From Pedosphaera sp. (GTDB lineage Bacteria; Verrucomicrobiota; Verrucomicrobiia; Limisphaerales; SIAT01): a stretch of DNA of 25,167 nt. The stretch spans positions 1 through 25,167 of the forward strand of contig SIAT01000008.1 in the NCBI GenBank assembly GCA_009691645.1, written 5' to 3'. Shown piece by piece: positions 8,101-16,250 of the stretch. The notes below the pieces were generated by a model that had not been told where the DNA came from, ran no database searches, and saw only the letters and a program-made list of their open reading frames with translations. Both the position numbers and the translations under genes were made by a program. Within the stretch, counting starts at the first letter, position 1. Each line of letters starts with the position of its first letter.

Positions 8101-9486
8101 ATGATGAGACGAGTCTGCTGCCTGTTCCTTGCCATGGCGTCTGCCGCGTTTGCCGCCACGGTCGAGACTGTGGATGGCCAGCGATTGGCGGGCGCGGCGC
8201 GTTTCGAGAAAGGTGGCGTGCTGGTTTCTCCCGCGAGCGGCAAGCCCGCGCTCATCCCTTTCTCGAATCTGCTCCGCCTCGATGTCGCCGCGACAGCGCT
8301 GTCCACGACGACCGCGACGGCGAAGCCGAATGGATTTCCAGAGCCGTGGCAGCCGCGCGATTTTGAAACGATGGCCATCAAAGCCAAATCCGCGTTCACC
8401 AACGGCGTGTTCACGATCGAGATTCCCGCGGAGGGATTGCAGTCGCGCACGCGCGGCGCTCATTTCATCCACCAACCGATGACGGGCGATGGCGAAATCG
8501 TCGTGCGTGTGGATTTGGTGGAGAGTGAAAATCGGAAAAATGAGACGAAGGTGAGCGCGGGGTTGTTGATGTATGGCGGGATCGGCGTGCGCGATTACAA
8601 GGTGCTGCTCCGTGTTGATTCCATGGGCCAACCGGGCATGCGCAGTTCCACAACGAGCAGCATGGCCGGCGGCTCGACTCTTGGAGCCGTCAGTCGCACC
8701 ACCCGCACCGGTGAGCGGATGAATTTCCCGTGCTGGCTGAAACTCACGCGCGAGGGGGATTACTTCAACGGCTACTATTCGCAGGATGGCCAGCAGTGGC
8801 AGGCCATCCGCCGGGCGACCGAACGTGTGCGCGCCAGGATGGGGGAGACGATCGAGGTGGGGATCGTGGCGGAGAGCTACTACGCGCAGTCCATCAAGGC
8901 GAGCTTCAGCCAGACACGCCTCGGTGCGGTGACGCAAAGCCCCGGCGAGATCGTCCTCGCGCGGCCGCGCGTGTTTTTGCGTGATGGCACCAGTGTTTCC
9001 GCGACGTCGCTGAGATTGGACGATGCCGGCGCGGCGTTCGAGGAGGGTGGCCGCAGGTGGGTGGTGCCCGTGGCAAATCTCGCGCAAGTCCACTTCCGCC
9101 ACGTGCCGCAGCTTCACCTCGCCCAGCTCGCGCGGGCGGGGGTGCTGTTGCGCAAAAGTGATTTCATGGATGGCGAGTTCAAAGGTGTGGAACGGGGCAA
9201 GCTCACGGTCAGCTCGGTGCTCTTCGGGTTGCGCAGCTACAGTCTCGCGGATGAAGTCGCCGTGGTCGTCTTCCGTGGCGCGATTCCGGCACCGGTGCTT
9301 TTTGAAGTGCGGACGCGCGGGCAGGGGACGCTCACCGCGACGGCGATCGCCGTGGAGGCGGATGAACTTGTGGCGACGCTGCCGCTCGTCGGCGTGTGGC
9401 GCGTGCCGCTGGCCGAGGTGTTGGAAATCAACCAGCCACAGCGGTTGGCGCGCGCGGCAGAAGCACGTGGTGCTGTGGCTCGATAA
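8101..9486 (+). CDS. Exported protein: four short beta modules plus a concanavalin-like domain
   Basis: I do not recognise a named family for the full 461-residue protein. It starts with a signal peptide (MMRRVCCLFLAMASAAFA, cleavage probably before ATVET). Residues 19-62 form a small module (VETVDGQRLAG ... LIPFSNLLRLDV). Residues about 75-280 look like a concanavalin/DUF1349-type sugar-binding sandwich (FPCWLKLTREGDYFNGYYS then DGQQW). Three more copies of the small module follow at about 286-332 (VFLRDGT), 346-395 (GVLL, GEFK, SVLFG) and 398-445 (ending VPLAEVLEI). The same modules, in the same order, occur in the protein at 22346, and the first also opens the protein at 24358. It precedes the moxR gene by 108 bases, so it may be the first gene of the cluster or separately transcribed. 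Its function is unknown; carbohydrate or cell-surface binding is an inference. Confidence 0.75.
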   Translation: MMRRVCCLFLAMASAAFAATVETVDGQRLAGAARFEKGGVLVSPASGKPALIPFSNLLRLDVAATALSTTTATAKPNGFPEPWQPRDFETMAIKAKSAFTNGVFTIEIPAEGLQSRTRGAHFIHQPMTGDGEIVVRVDLVESENRKNETKVSAGLLMYGGIGVRDYKVLLRVDSMGQPGMRSSTTSSMAGGSTLGAVSRTTRTGERMNFPCWLKLTREGDYFNGYYSQDGQQWQAIRRATERVRARMGETIEVGIVAESYYAQSIKASFSQTRLGAVTQSPGEIVLARPRVFLRDGTSVSATSLRLDDAGAAFEEGGRRWVVPVANLAQVHFRHVPQLHLAQLARAGVLLRKSDFMDGEFKGVERGKLTVSSVLFGLRSYSLADEVAVVVFRGAIPAPVLFEVRTRGQGTLTATAIAVEADELVATLPLVGVWRVPLAEVLEINQPQRLARAAEARGAVAR

Positions 9487-9539
9487 ATATCTTCCCATCG
9501 AACGAATAATTTGAAAACCTTTCCCGTCCATCTCCGACG

Positions 9540-9560
9540 TTCTGGAAACCGTTTTCAGAA
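9540..9560. promoter_or_regulatory. 21-bp dyad upstream of moxR, candidate operator
   Basis: The left half TTCTGGAAAC and right half GTTTTCAGAA flank a central C. Nine of ten base pairs are complementary. The loop is too small for an RNA hairpin, so it looks like a dimeric repressor or activator site rather than a terminator. It ends 34 bases before the moxR start. A very weak promoter-like pair (TTCTGG, 17-base spacer, TAACGT) overlaps it. Confidence 0.45.
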
Positions 9561-9594
9561 TGTAACGTGTTTGGATTGAGCGAAAACCAAAGCA

Positions 9595-10635
9595 ATGAGC
9601 AAGACGACTGTTGAAACTGCGAAGCCGCAATTGGAAGACAAGGACCTGCAAGCCCTCGAACGGTTGAAGGCTGCGCGTGCGGCGATCAAAGCCGAGTTGA
9701 GCAAGGCGATTGTCGGTCAGGATGAAGTGATCGAGCAGGTGCTCATCGCCATCTTCACCCGCAGCCACGCGCTGTTGGTCGGCGTGCCGGGCCTGGCGAA
9801 GACGCTGCTCGTCTCCTCGCTGGCGCAGACGCTCCACCTCGCTTTCAAGCGCATCCAGTTCACGCCCGATTTGATGCCGAGCGACATCACGGGCACCGAG
9901 GTGCTTTACCAGAACCAGACCACCGGCGGCCGCGAGTTGAAGTTTTTGAAGGGCCCGATTTTCGCCAACATGGTTCTGGCGGACGAAATCAACCGTACTC
10001 CACCCAAGACGCAGGCGGCGATGCTCGAGGCGATGCAGGAACGTAAGGTGACGGTGGGCGGCGTGGATTATCCGCTGCCGAACCCGTTCTTCGTGCTCGC
10101 CACGCAGAACCCGATCGAGCAGGAAGGCACGTACCCGTTGCCGGAAGCGCAGCTCGACCGTTTCATGTTCATGATCTCGGTGGATTACCCGAGCACGCAG
10201 GAGGAGCTGCAGATCATGCAGATGGCCACCGGCGTGGGCGGTGACAAGCCGCAGGCCGTGCTCAGCGAGGAGGACATCCTCGCGCTGCAGGAAACGGTGC
10301 GCCGGATGCCCGTGGCTCCGCAGGTCTTCGCCTACGCGGAGAAAATCGTGCGCGTCACACGCATCAAGACGCCCGAGGTGGCGGATTTCTGCAAAAAGTG
10401 GCTCACGTGGGGCGCCGGCCCACGCGCGGGCATCAACCTCATCCTCGCCGCCAAAGCGCGTGCGGTGCTCAGCGGCCAAGTGTATGTGAGCTGCGACGAC
10501 GTCGCGGCCGTGGCGCCGCCGGTGCTTCGCCACCGCATCATCCCGAACTTCGCGGCCCAGAGCGAGGGCGTCACCGCCGATGACATTGTGCGGAAGATCC
10601 TCGAGACGGTGCCCAAGCACGAGAAGCTCGCCTGA
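9595..10635 (+). CDS. moxR: MoxR-family AAA+ ATPase
   Basis: A cytoplasmic AAA+ ATPase of 346 residues. MoxR proteins act as chaperones with vWA partners, remodelling or inserting metals and cofactors into client complexes at the membrane. Visible are Walker A GVPGLAKT (63-70, with the MoxR-typical Ala before Lys), Walker B VLADEINR (127-134) followed by PPKTQAAMLEAMQE, sensor-1 region ATQNPIEQEGTYPLPEAQLDRF, and the C-terminal lid. Length and motifs are canonical. No clear Shine-Dalgarno site precedes ATG 9595; a TTTGG...CCAAA pair in the last 25 leader bases could fold over the start region. It is followed after 38 bases by the DUF58 gene, its usual partner. Confidence 0.95.
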   Translation: MSKTTVETAKPQLEDKDLQALERLKAARAAIKAELSKAIVGQDEVIEQVLIAIFTRSHALLVGVPGLAKTLLVSSLAQTLHLAFKRIQFTPDLMPSDITGTEVLYQNQTTGGRELKFLKGPIFANMVLADEINRTPPKTQAAMLEAMQERKVTVGGVDYPLPNPFFVLATQNPIEQEGTYPLPEAQLDRFMFMISVDYPSTQEELQIMQMATGVGGDKPQAVLSEEDILALQETVRRMPVAPQVFAYAEKIVRVTRIKTPEVADFCKKWLTWGAGPRAGINLILAAKARAVLSGQVYVSCDDVAAVAPPVLRHRIIPNFAAQSEGVTADDIVRKILETVPKHEKLA

Positions 10636-10673
10636 GATTCCGTCCACCCCGTAGCCGAGGCGCCTGAACACGG

Positions 10674-11579
10674 ATGGACAAGCAAACCATTGATTCGTTG
10701 CTCGACCCGCTGACAATTCAGCGGGCGGAGGCGCTTGGCCTGCAGGCCCGTTACGTGGTCGAGGGCTACATGGCCGGCGAGCACAAGTCGCCCTACCGCG
10801 GCTTCGCCATCGAGTTTGCCCAGCATCGCGAGTACGCCCCCGGCGACGACACGCGCCACATCGATTGGAAGGTGCAGGCGCGCACGGATCGTTACTTCAT
10901 CAAGCAGTACGAGCAGGAAACCAACTACATCGCGAACATCCTGCTCGATGGTTCTGAATCGATGCAGTACGGCTCCGGTTCGCTGACCAAATTCCAGTAC
11001 GGCAAAGCGCTGGCCGCCTGTCTTTCCTATCTCATTCTGCACCAGCGCGACGCCGCCGCCGTCGGCATTTTTGATCAGGAGATGCGCGACTACGCGCCGC
11101 GCAGCGACAACCGCGCCACCATCCACACCGTGATGCAGCGGCTCGCGGCCTTCCAGCCGAAGGCGGAGACGAACATCGCCGCCGTGTTGCATGACATGGC
11201 CCGACTGGTCCGCCGCAAAGGCATCATCATCGTGATCAGCGATCTGTTTGATGACGAGGAGAAGGTGCTCGACGGCATCCAGCACCTGCGCTTCGCCGGT
11301 CACGAGGTGGTTCTTTTCCACACGCTCGATCCGGACGAATTCGAGTTCCCGTTCAAGGGACTCGTCGAGTTTGAAGGATTGGAAGGCATCCCGAAAATCC
11401 TCACCCGCCCGCAGGAGATCCGGAAGAGTTACCTGCGCGAGTTCGAGAATTTCCGCACCCGCCTGCGCGAGGGCTGCGAGAAGAACCACGTGCACTATGT
11501 GACGGCGAACACTGCCCAGCCGTTGCACGAGATGCTCAGCGGCTACCTCGCTTTCCGGCTCAAGACCACCACCCGCTGA
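10674..11579 (+). CDS. DUF58 protein (vWA-like MoxR partner)
   Basis: A 301-residue cytoplasmic protein with the DUF58 hallmark REYAPGDDTRHIDWKVQART (52-71), followed directly by a vWA fold. The metal-ion-dependent adhesion site DGSES is intact at 92-96 and a second strand reads IIIVISDLFDDEEKVL. DUF58 proteins pair with MoxR ATPases as adaptor or client-binding subunits. No membrane segment is visible, unlike DUF58 variants with an N-terminal transmembrane hairpin. It sits 38 bases after moxR and 3 bases before the BatA-like gene, so it is certainly in the same operon. Confidence 0.93.
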   Translation: MDKQTIDSLLDPLTIQRAEALGLQARYVVEGYMAGEHKSPYRGFAIEFAQHREYAPGDDTRHIDWKVQARTDRYFIKQYEQETNYIANILLDGSESMQYGSGSLTKFQYGKALAACLSYLILHQRDAAAVGIFDQEMRDYAPRSDNRATIHTVMQRLAAFQPKAETNIAAVLHDMARLVRRKGIIIVISDLFDDEEKVLDGIQHLRFAGHEVVLFHTLDPDEFEFPFKGLVEFEGLEGIPKILTRPQEIRKSYLREFENFRTRLREGCEKNHVHYVTANTAQPLHEMLSGYLAFRLKTTTR

Positions 11580-11582
11580 GCC

Positions 11583-13760
11583 ATGTCTTTTCTCAATCCA
11601 TTATTGCTGGTGGGCGCGGCGGCGGTGGCCGTGCCGATCATCATACACCTGCTGAACCGGCGGAAATTCCAGCGCGTGGTCTGGGGCGCGATGCGTTTCA
11701 TCAAGGCCAGCGTGGACCAAAACCAGCGCCGGATGCGGATCGAGGATTTAATCCTGCTTGCCCTGCGCTGCCTCATCCTCATTCTGCTCGCGCTCGCGCT
11801 CGCGCGTCCGGCGATGAAGACCAGCACCACCGACGTCTTCGGCCAGACCAAAGTCACCGGCGTGCTCCTCATCGACAACTCCTTCAGCATGGGGGTGAGC
11901 GACGGCGCGGAGACCCGCTTCGACAAGGCCCGCAAGGCCGCGGAGCAGGCCATCGATGCGCTCCCCGCCGGTTCTTCCACCGCCGTGTTGCTCGCCTCGG
12001 ATCTCGCGCAGGGATTGATCCCCGAGCCGACCTTTGACCTCAATCTCGCGCGCAAAACGGTGCGTGAAGCGAAACTTTCCGACCGCGCGAGCGACTTGGC
12101 ACCTGCGATTCAAAAGGCGATTGAAACGCTCAAAGGCCGCGCTGCGTTGCGCAAGGAAGTCTATCTCATCACCGATGGCCAGGCCGTTGGCTGGCGTCAG
12201 CTTGGTGACATCCAGAAATTACTCGAGCAAACCAAAGCCGAAATCAAGAGCCACATCCTTCTCGTCGGCGCGAAGGAAGAAGGGAACCTCGGCATCAGCG
12301 GCCTCGCCGTGGCCGGTGGTCTCACGCCCGTGAATCGCCCGATTCGCTTCGAGGTGCAGTTGACCAATTTCGGCAAGGAAGAAGCCAAGAACATCCGCGT
12401 GACGCTCGCGGTCGGCAGTGAGCCCTCTGGCGACGAGATCATGGTGCCGCTGCTGCGCCCCGGCGAAACAATCGGCGTCTCGCTTTTCGGCAAGTTGCGC
12501 GCGGAAGGTTTTCACGCTGTCACCGCTCGCATTCCGGACGACCATCTGCTGGCCGACAACAAACGCACGGTCGTCTGCCGCGCCATCCGCGAGGCGCGCG
12601 TGCTGCTGGTGGATGGCGAACCGGGCGCGGAACCGCGCGACAGCGAGACGTTCATCCTCGGCCACGCGCTCGTGCCGGTTGCGCCGATCGATCGGGATAA
12701 TTATTTCATCAAGACCACGACCATCACCGCGTCCGAGATGGCCGGCACGCGACTGGATGATTTCGACGCCATCATCCTCGCCAACGTGCCTGATTTCCCC
12801 GAGGCCACCGTGAAGGCGCTGGAACAGTATCTCAAGCAGGGCGGCGGTCTGATGGTTTTCCCCGGCGCGAAAGTGAACGCGGGTTTCTACAACGATGTGT
12901 TGTTCACCCGGCACGCGATGTTGCCGGCCGCGCTCGGTATTCCCGAGGGCAACGCCGACCAGGAAGAGAAATTTTCCACGCTGCAAACGCGTAATTACGA
13001 ACACCCCGTCACGGCGCTTTGGAACAATCCCGGCGCCGGCACACTCGCTTCCGCCCGTTTCTTCCGCACGTTCAAGCTCGAGCCCGCTGCCGCCAATCAG
13101 AAACCGGCCTCTGCTGATGCCGGTCCGGCGCGCGTGGTGTTGCGTTACGCCGACGGTGCGCCGGCGATAATGGAACGCGCATGGGGGCTTGGCCGTGTCT
13201 TCCTTTTCAGCAGCACAGCGGACACGGCGTGGAACGACCTGCCCGTGCGCCCGGCTTTCCTCGTGTTGGTGCAGCGTGTGCTCGGCTCGCTCGTGCAACG
13301 GCAGGATGAAGGATTGAACGTTCCCGTGGGCCAGGAATTCACGCGGCAGGTCAGCCCCGATCTCGTCGGTCGCGATGCGCAGATCACCGCCCCCTCGCAG
13401 TCGGCGGCCACGCGCGAGTTGCGTCGTGTGGAGTTGCTCAATGGCACTCCGACGTTGCGCTTTGCCGCGACGGATATCGGTGGCGCTTACGAAGCGACGG
13501 TGAACGATCCGCCGGCGGTGATCCGTTTTGCCGCGCAGCCTGATCCGCGCGAATCCGATCTCGCCGAACTGGCCGCGGAGGACAAAGAGAAACTCAAGAC
13601 CGTAGCGCAGGTGTACGACTGGTCGCCCACGATTTCGCTCCGCGAGCTGGTCGAGAAAGAGCGCGTGGGCACGGAATTCTGGCTGCCGATGGCGCTTTTG
13701 GTGCTGGCCTTGGCGGCCCTCGAAACCTGGCTGGCGCAGTGGTTCAGCCGGGCCAAATAA
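11583..13760 (+). CDS. BatA-like membrane protein with vWA domain
   Basis: A 725-residue membrane protein. It opens with the BatA N-terminal double-membrane module: MSFLNPLLLVGAAAVAVPII (1-20), HLLNRRKFQRV, then LILLALRCLILILLALALARP (56-76). A vWA domain follows with intact metal site DNSFS (98-102) and a later strand YLITDGQAVGW. The middle is a beta-rich exported region. About residues 390-440 hold a glutamine-amidotransferase-like strand (FDAIILANVPDF, then LKQGGGLMVFPGAK) with no catalytic Cys visible, so it is probably structural. A single C-terminal segment (FWLPMALLVLALAALETWL) anchors it again. BatA proteins work with MoxR/DUF58 in Bacteroides aerotolerance operons. No BatB, BatC or BatD genes are seen in this window. 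Confidence 0.9.
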   Translation: MSFLNPLLLVGAAAVAVPIIIHLLNRRKFQRVVWGAMRFIKASVDQNQRRMRIEDLILLALRCLILILLALALARPAMKTSTTDVFGQTKVTGVLLIDNSFSMGVSDGAETRFDKARKAAEQAIDALPAGSSTAVLLASDLAQGLIPEPTFDLNLARKTVREAKLSDRASDLAPAIQKAIETLKGRAALRKEVYLITDGQAVGWRQLGDIQKLLEQTKAEIKSHILLVGAKEEGNLGISGLAVAGGLTPVNRPIRFEVQLTNFGKEEAKNIRVTLAVGSEPSGDEIMVPLLRPGETIGVSLFGKLRAEGFHAVTARIPDDHLLADNKRTVVCRAIREARVLLVDGEPGAEPRDSETFILGHALVPVAPIDRDNYFIKTTTITASEMAGTRLDDFDAIILANVPDFPEATVKALEQYLKQGGGLMVFPGAKVNAGFYNDVLFTRHAMLPAALGIPEGNADQEEKFSTLQTRNYEHPVTALWNNPGAGTLASARFFRTFKLEPAAANQKPASADAGPARVVLRYADGAPAIMERAWGLGRVFLFSSTADTAWNDLPVRPAFLVLVQRVLGSLVQRQDEGLNVPVGQEFTRQVSPDLVGRDAQITAPSQSAATRELRRVELLNGTPTLRFAATDIGGAYEATVNDPPAVIRFAAQPDPRESDLAELAAEDKEKLKTVAQVYDWSPTISLRELVEKERVGTEFWLPMALLVLALAALETWLAQWFSRAK

Positions 13761-13769
13761 GTTCACGCG

Positions 13770-16250
13770 ATGACGGAAACACTTCTCAAACTCCTCGGTG
13801 TGAAAGTGGATGAGGCGACGCAGATCGCCGGCGCCACGGTCGCTTTCCACGGTGGCGGCATCGCGCCCAGCTGGCTGGTGTTGGCGGCCGTATTCCTCAT
13901 CGCGCTCACATGGTGGAGCTACCGCCTCGTGCCGGAGGGGCTCACGCCCGCGCGCAAAGCCGCGTTGCTCGGATTACGCGGATTGTTCCTCGCGTTGCTG
14001 TTGGTGCTGCTGCTCCGGCCGGTGCTGGCATTCACTGTCGAAGGCAGCATTCGCCGCGCGCTGTTGATTCTCGTGGATGGCAGTTCGAGCATGCAGATCC
14101 GCGATCCGCGTGTGAACGTGGATGATCTCAAACGCGCCGCTCTCGTTCGTGGCGCGCTCGGCGCGACCAACGGTCTCTCGCAGGATCTCCCCATCGGTCG
14201 CACGAGGGAATTTGACCAGACCCCGCGACTCGACCTCGCCAAAGCCGCGTTCCGCAACGAGCAACTCGATCTGCTACCGCGGCTCGATGAGCAGTTCGAT
14301 CTCGTGCCGTTCAGCTTCGGCCAGCGCGTCACTGAGTTGTCGCGCGAGAAAGCCGGCCAGCCTGTCGTGAAAGAAGGCGAGCCGGAGCCGGAACCGAAAA
14401 AGCGCCGCAAAGCCAAGCCGCAGGATTTCCTCTGGGTGGACCGGCTTGATGCGCAAAGCCCCGGCACCGCGTTGGGCGATTCGCTGCGCGAAGTGCTCCA
14501 GCGCAAGCGTGGCCAACCGCTCGCGGGCATCGTGCTCGCCACCGACGGCGCGAACAATCTCGGCAGCCAGCCGCGCGATGTCGCCGCGCAGCTCCGCGAG
14601 GCGGGCGTGCCGCTTTTCATCTACGGCATCGGCATCACCGCGCCGCGCGACATCATCGTCGCCAATGTTTTCGCACCTGAAATCAGCTTCGCGCGTGACG
14701 AAGTGGAAGTGAAAGTGCGCGTCCGCTCGCAAGGTCTGGCGGGCGAGACGGCGAAGGTTCAGTTGAAGCTCGGCGAAGCGCTGGTGGCCGAGGTGCCGGT
14801 GAATTTCGTCGGCGATAGCGAGCAACTCCTCACGCTCCGTTTCACGCCGGACAAGATCGGCGAGTTCGATCTCACCGCTTCCATCGAGGCGCGCGACGAC
14901 GAAACGGTGAAGGACAACAACAGCCGCACGCAGCACATTCGCGTGATCGACGCGAAGATCAAAGTGCTACAGGTGGAGCAATCGCCGCGCTGGGAGTTCC
15001 GTTATTTGCAGGCGATGTTGATCCGCGACCGGCGCATCGAGCTGAAGACGCTGTTGATCGAGGGCGATCCGACCATTGCGCGTGTCGAAGGCTCGCCGTA
15101 CCTCGAGTCATTCCCCTCGCGGAAGGAGGAGCTTTTCAAGTACGACGTCATTCTGTTCGGCGATGTGGATCCGAAGAGCCTCACCAACCAGCAGCTCGAT
15201 AATCTGAACGAGTTCGTTTCCCGTTTCGGTGGCGCGTTCGTGATGGTCGCGGGCCGGCGCTTCGCCCCGCACGCGTATCGCAACACCGTCATCGAACGCT
15301 TGTTGCCGGTGGAGTTCGATTCCACACTCAGTGCGGCGGCTGGCGGCGACGCCATTTACGATAAGCCGATCCGCCTCGAGTTGACCGCGCGCGGCAAGGA
15401 CAGCTCGATGCTCCGACTTTCGGACAAGGACGAGGAAAATGTCGCGCTCTGGCGGAAGTTGCCGCCGGTTTATTGGGTGGCGAAAGTCACGCGTGCCAAG
15501 CCCGCCGCCGAGGTGCTGCTGGTGGATCCCGATCCGGTGAAGGAGACGCGTTTCGGCAAGATGCCCGTCGTCGCGCAGCAGCAGTACGGGCTCGGCCAGG
15601 TGCTCTATATCGGCACGGACAACACGTGGCGCTGGCGCAAGAACGTAGGCGACCAGTATTACACCGCGCTTTGGGGGCAGGTCTCCCAGCGGATGGCGCT
15701 TCAGCGGTTGATGGGCGCGAGCAAGCGCACTCAGCTCTCCGCGGACCGGCAGAACTTCGTCACGGGCGAGCGCGTCGGTATTTACGCGCGGCTTTACTCG
15801 GTTGGTTTCGAGCCGGTGCAGGAGTCGGTGGTGAAGGGCGTTTACGTGCAGCGCGGCACGGAGCAGACGGCCGAGGTGCAACTCAAGCCGGTGCCCGAGC
15901 AGCCGGGCCTTTATCGCGGCGAGTTCATCGCGCCCTCGGCGGGCTTCTACAAACTCCATGTTGAACAGGATCCCGAGACGAAACTCGACTTCAACGTGAC
16001 GGAGCCGAAATTCGAGCTGGGCGAGACGGCGATGAACGAGCCGCTCCTGCGCGATCTCGCCACGGCGACCGGCGGCGCCTTCCTGCGTGAAGAAGATTTG
16101 CACCGCTTGCCTGCGTTGGTTGGGCAGAAGACCGAGCGCGTCCGTTCCGGTCTCGAAGTCGAGCTGTGGTCCTCGCCGCTCTACTTCCTGCTGATTCTTC
16201 TGGTGGTGACTGCCGAGTGGATCATTCGCAAAATGTCGTACCTGAAATGA
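13770..16250 (+). CDS. Large vWA/amidotransferase-like membrane protein
   Basis: An 826-residue relative of the preceding protein, with different topology. Two N-terminal membrane segments lie at about 33-51 and 64-90. Directly after them is a vWA domain with intact metal site DGSSS (103-107). A charged insert rich in Glu, Pro, Lys and Arg lies near 205-225, then IVLATDGANNLGS and FIYGIGITAP. A glutamine-amidotransferase-like stretch (DVILFGDVDPKSL, then FGGAFVMVAGRRF) lies in the 450-510 region, beta-sandwich repeats come after it, and a C-terminal anchor (YFLLILLVVTAEWII) ends the protein. It begins 9 bases after the BatA-like gene and its stop overlaps the next start (ATGA), implying coupled translation. 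It is probably a periplasm-facing subunit of the MoxR/vWA machine; its precise role is unknown. Confidence 0.85.
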   Translation: MTETLLKLLGVKVDEATQIAGATVAFHGGGIAPSWLVLAAVFLIALTWWSYRLVPEGLTPARKAALLGLRGLFLALLLVLLLRPVLAFTVEGSIRRALLILVDGSSSMQIRDPRVNVDDLKRAALVRGALGATNGLSQDLPIGRTREFDQTPRLDLAKAAFRNEQLDLLPRLDEQFDLVPFSFGQRVTELSREKAGQPVVKEGEPEPEPKKRRKAKPQDFLWVDRLDAQSPGTALGDSLREVLQRKRGQPLAGIVLATDGANNLGSQPRDVAAQLREAGVPLFIYGIGITAPRDIIVANVFAPEISFARDEVEVKVRVRSQGLAGETAKVQLKLGEALVAEVPVNFVGDSEQLLTLRFTPDKIGEFDLTASIEARDDETVKDNNSRTQHIRVIDAKIKVLQVEQSPRWEFRYLQAMLIRDRRIELKTLLIEGDPTIARVEGSPYLESFPSRKEELFKYDVILFGDVDPKSLTNQQLDNLNEFVSRFGGAFVMVAGRRFAPHAYRNTVIERLLPVEFDSTLSAAAGGDAIYDKPIRLELTARGKDSSMLRLSDKDEENVALWRKLPPVYWVAKVTRAKPAAEVLLVDPDPVKETRFGKMPVVAQQQYGLGQVLYIGTDNTWRWRKNVGDQYYTALWGQVSQRMALQRLMGASKRTQLSADRQNFVTGERVGIYARLYSVGFEPVQESVVKGVYVQRGTEQTAEVQLKPVPEQPGLYRGEFIAPSAGFYKLHVEQDPETKLDFNVTEPKFELGETAMNEPLLRDLATATGGAFLREEDLHRLPALVGQKTERVRSGLEVELWSSPLYFLLILLVVTAEWIIRKMSYLK

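Noticed and set aside
9511..9539. Sigma-70 promoter starting at TTGAAA (9511-9516)
   Set aside because: No -10-like sequence lies 16-18 bases downstream (the site reads CCGACG).
7930..10716. 928-codon open frame on the minus strand
   Set aside because: It spans the genes at 8101 and moxR in antisense. MoxR motifs are unmistakable on the plus strand, and the minus product is His/Arg-rich with no family resemblance.
12219..13850. 543-codon minus-strand open frame, and similar ones at 1621-3039 and 10332-11528
   Set aside because: All are opposite well-recognised plus-strand genes and have the His/Arg/Glu-rich composition of antisense GC-rich frames.
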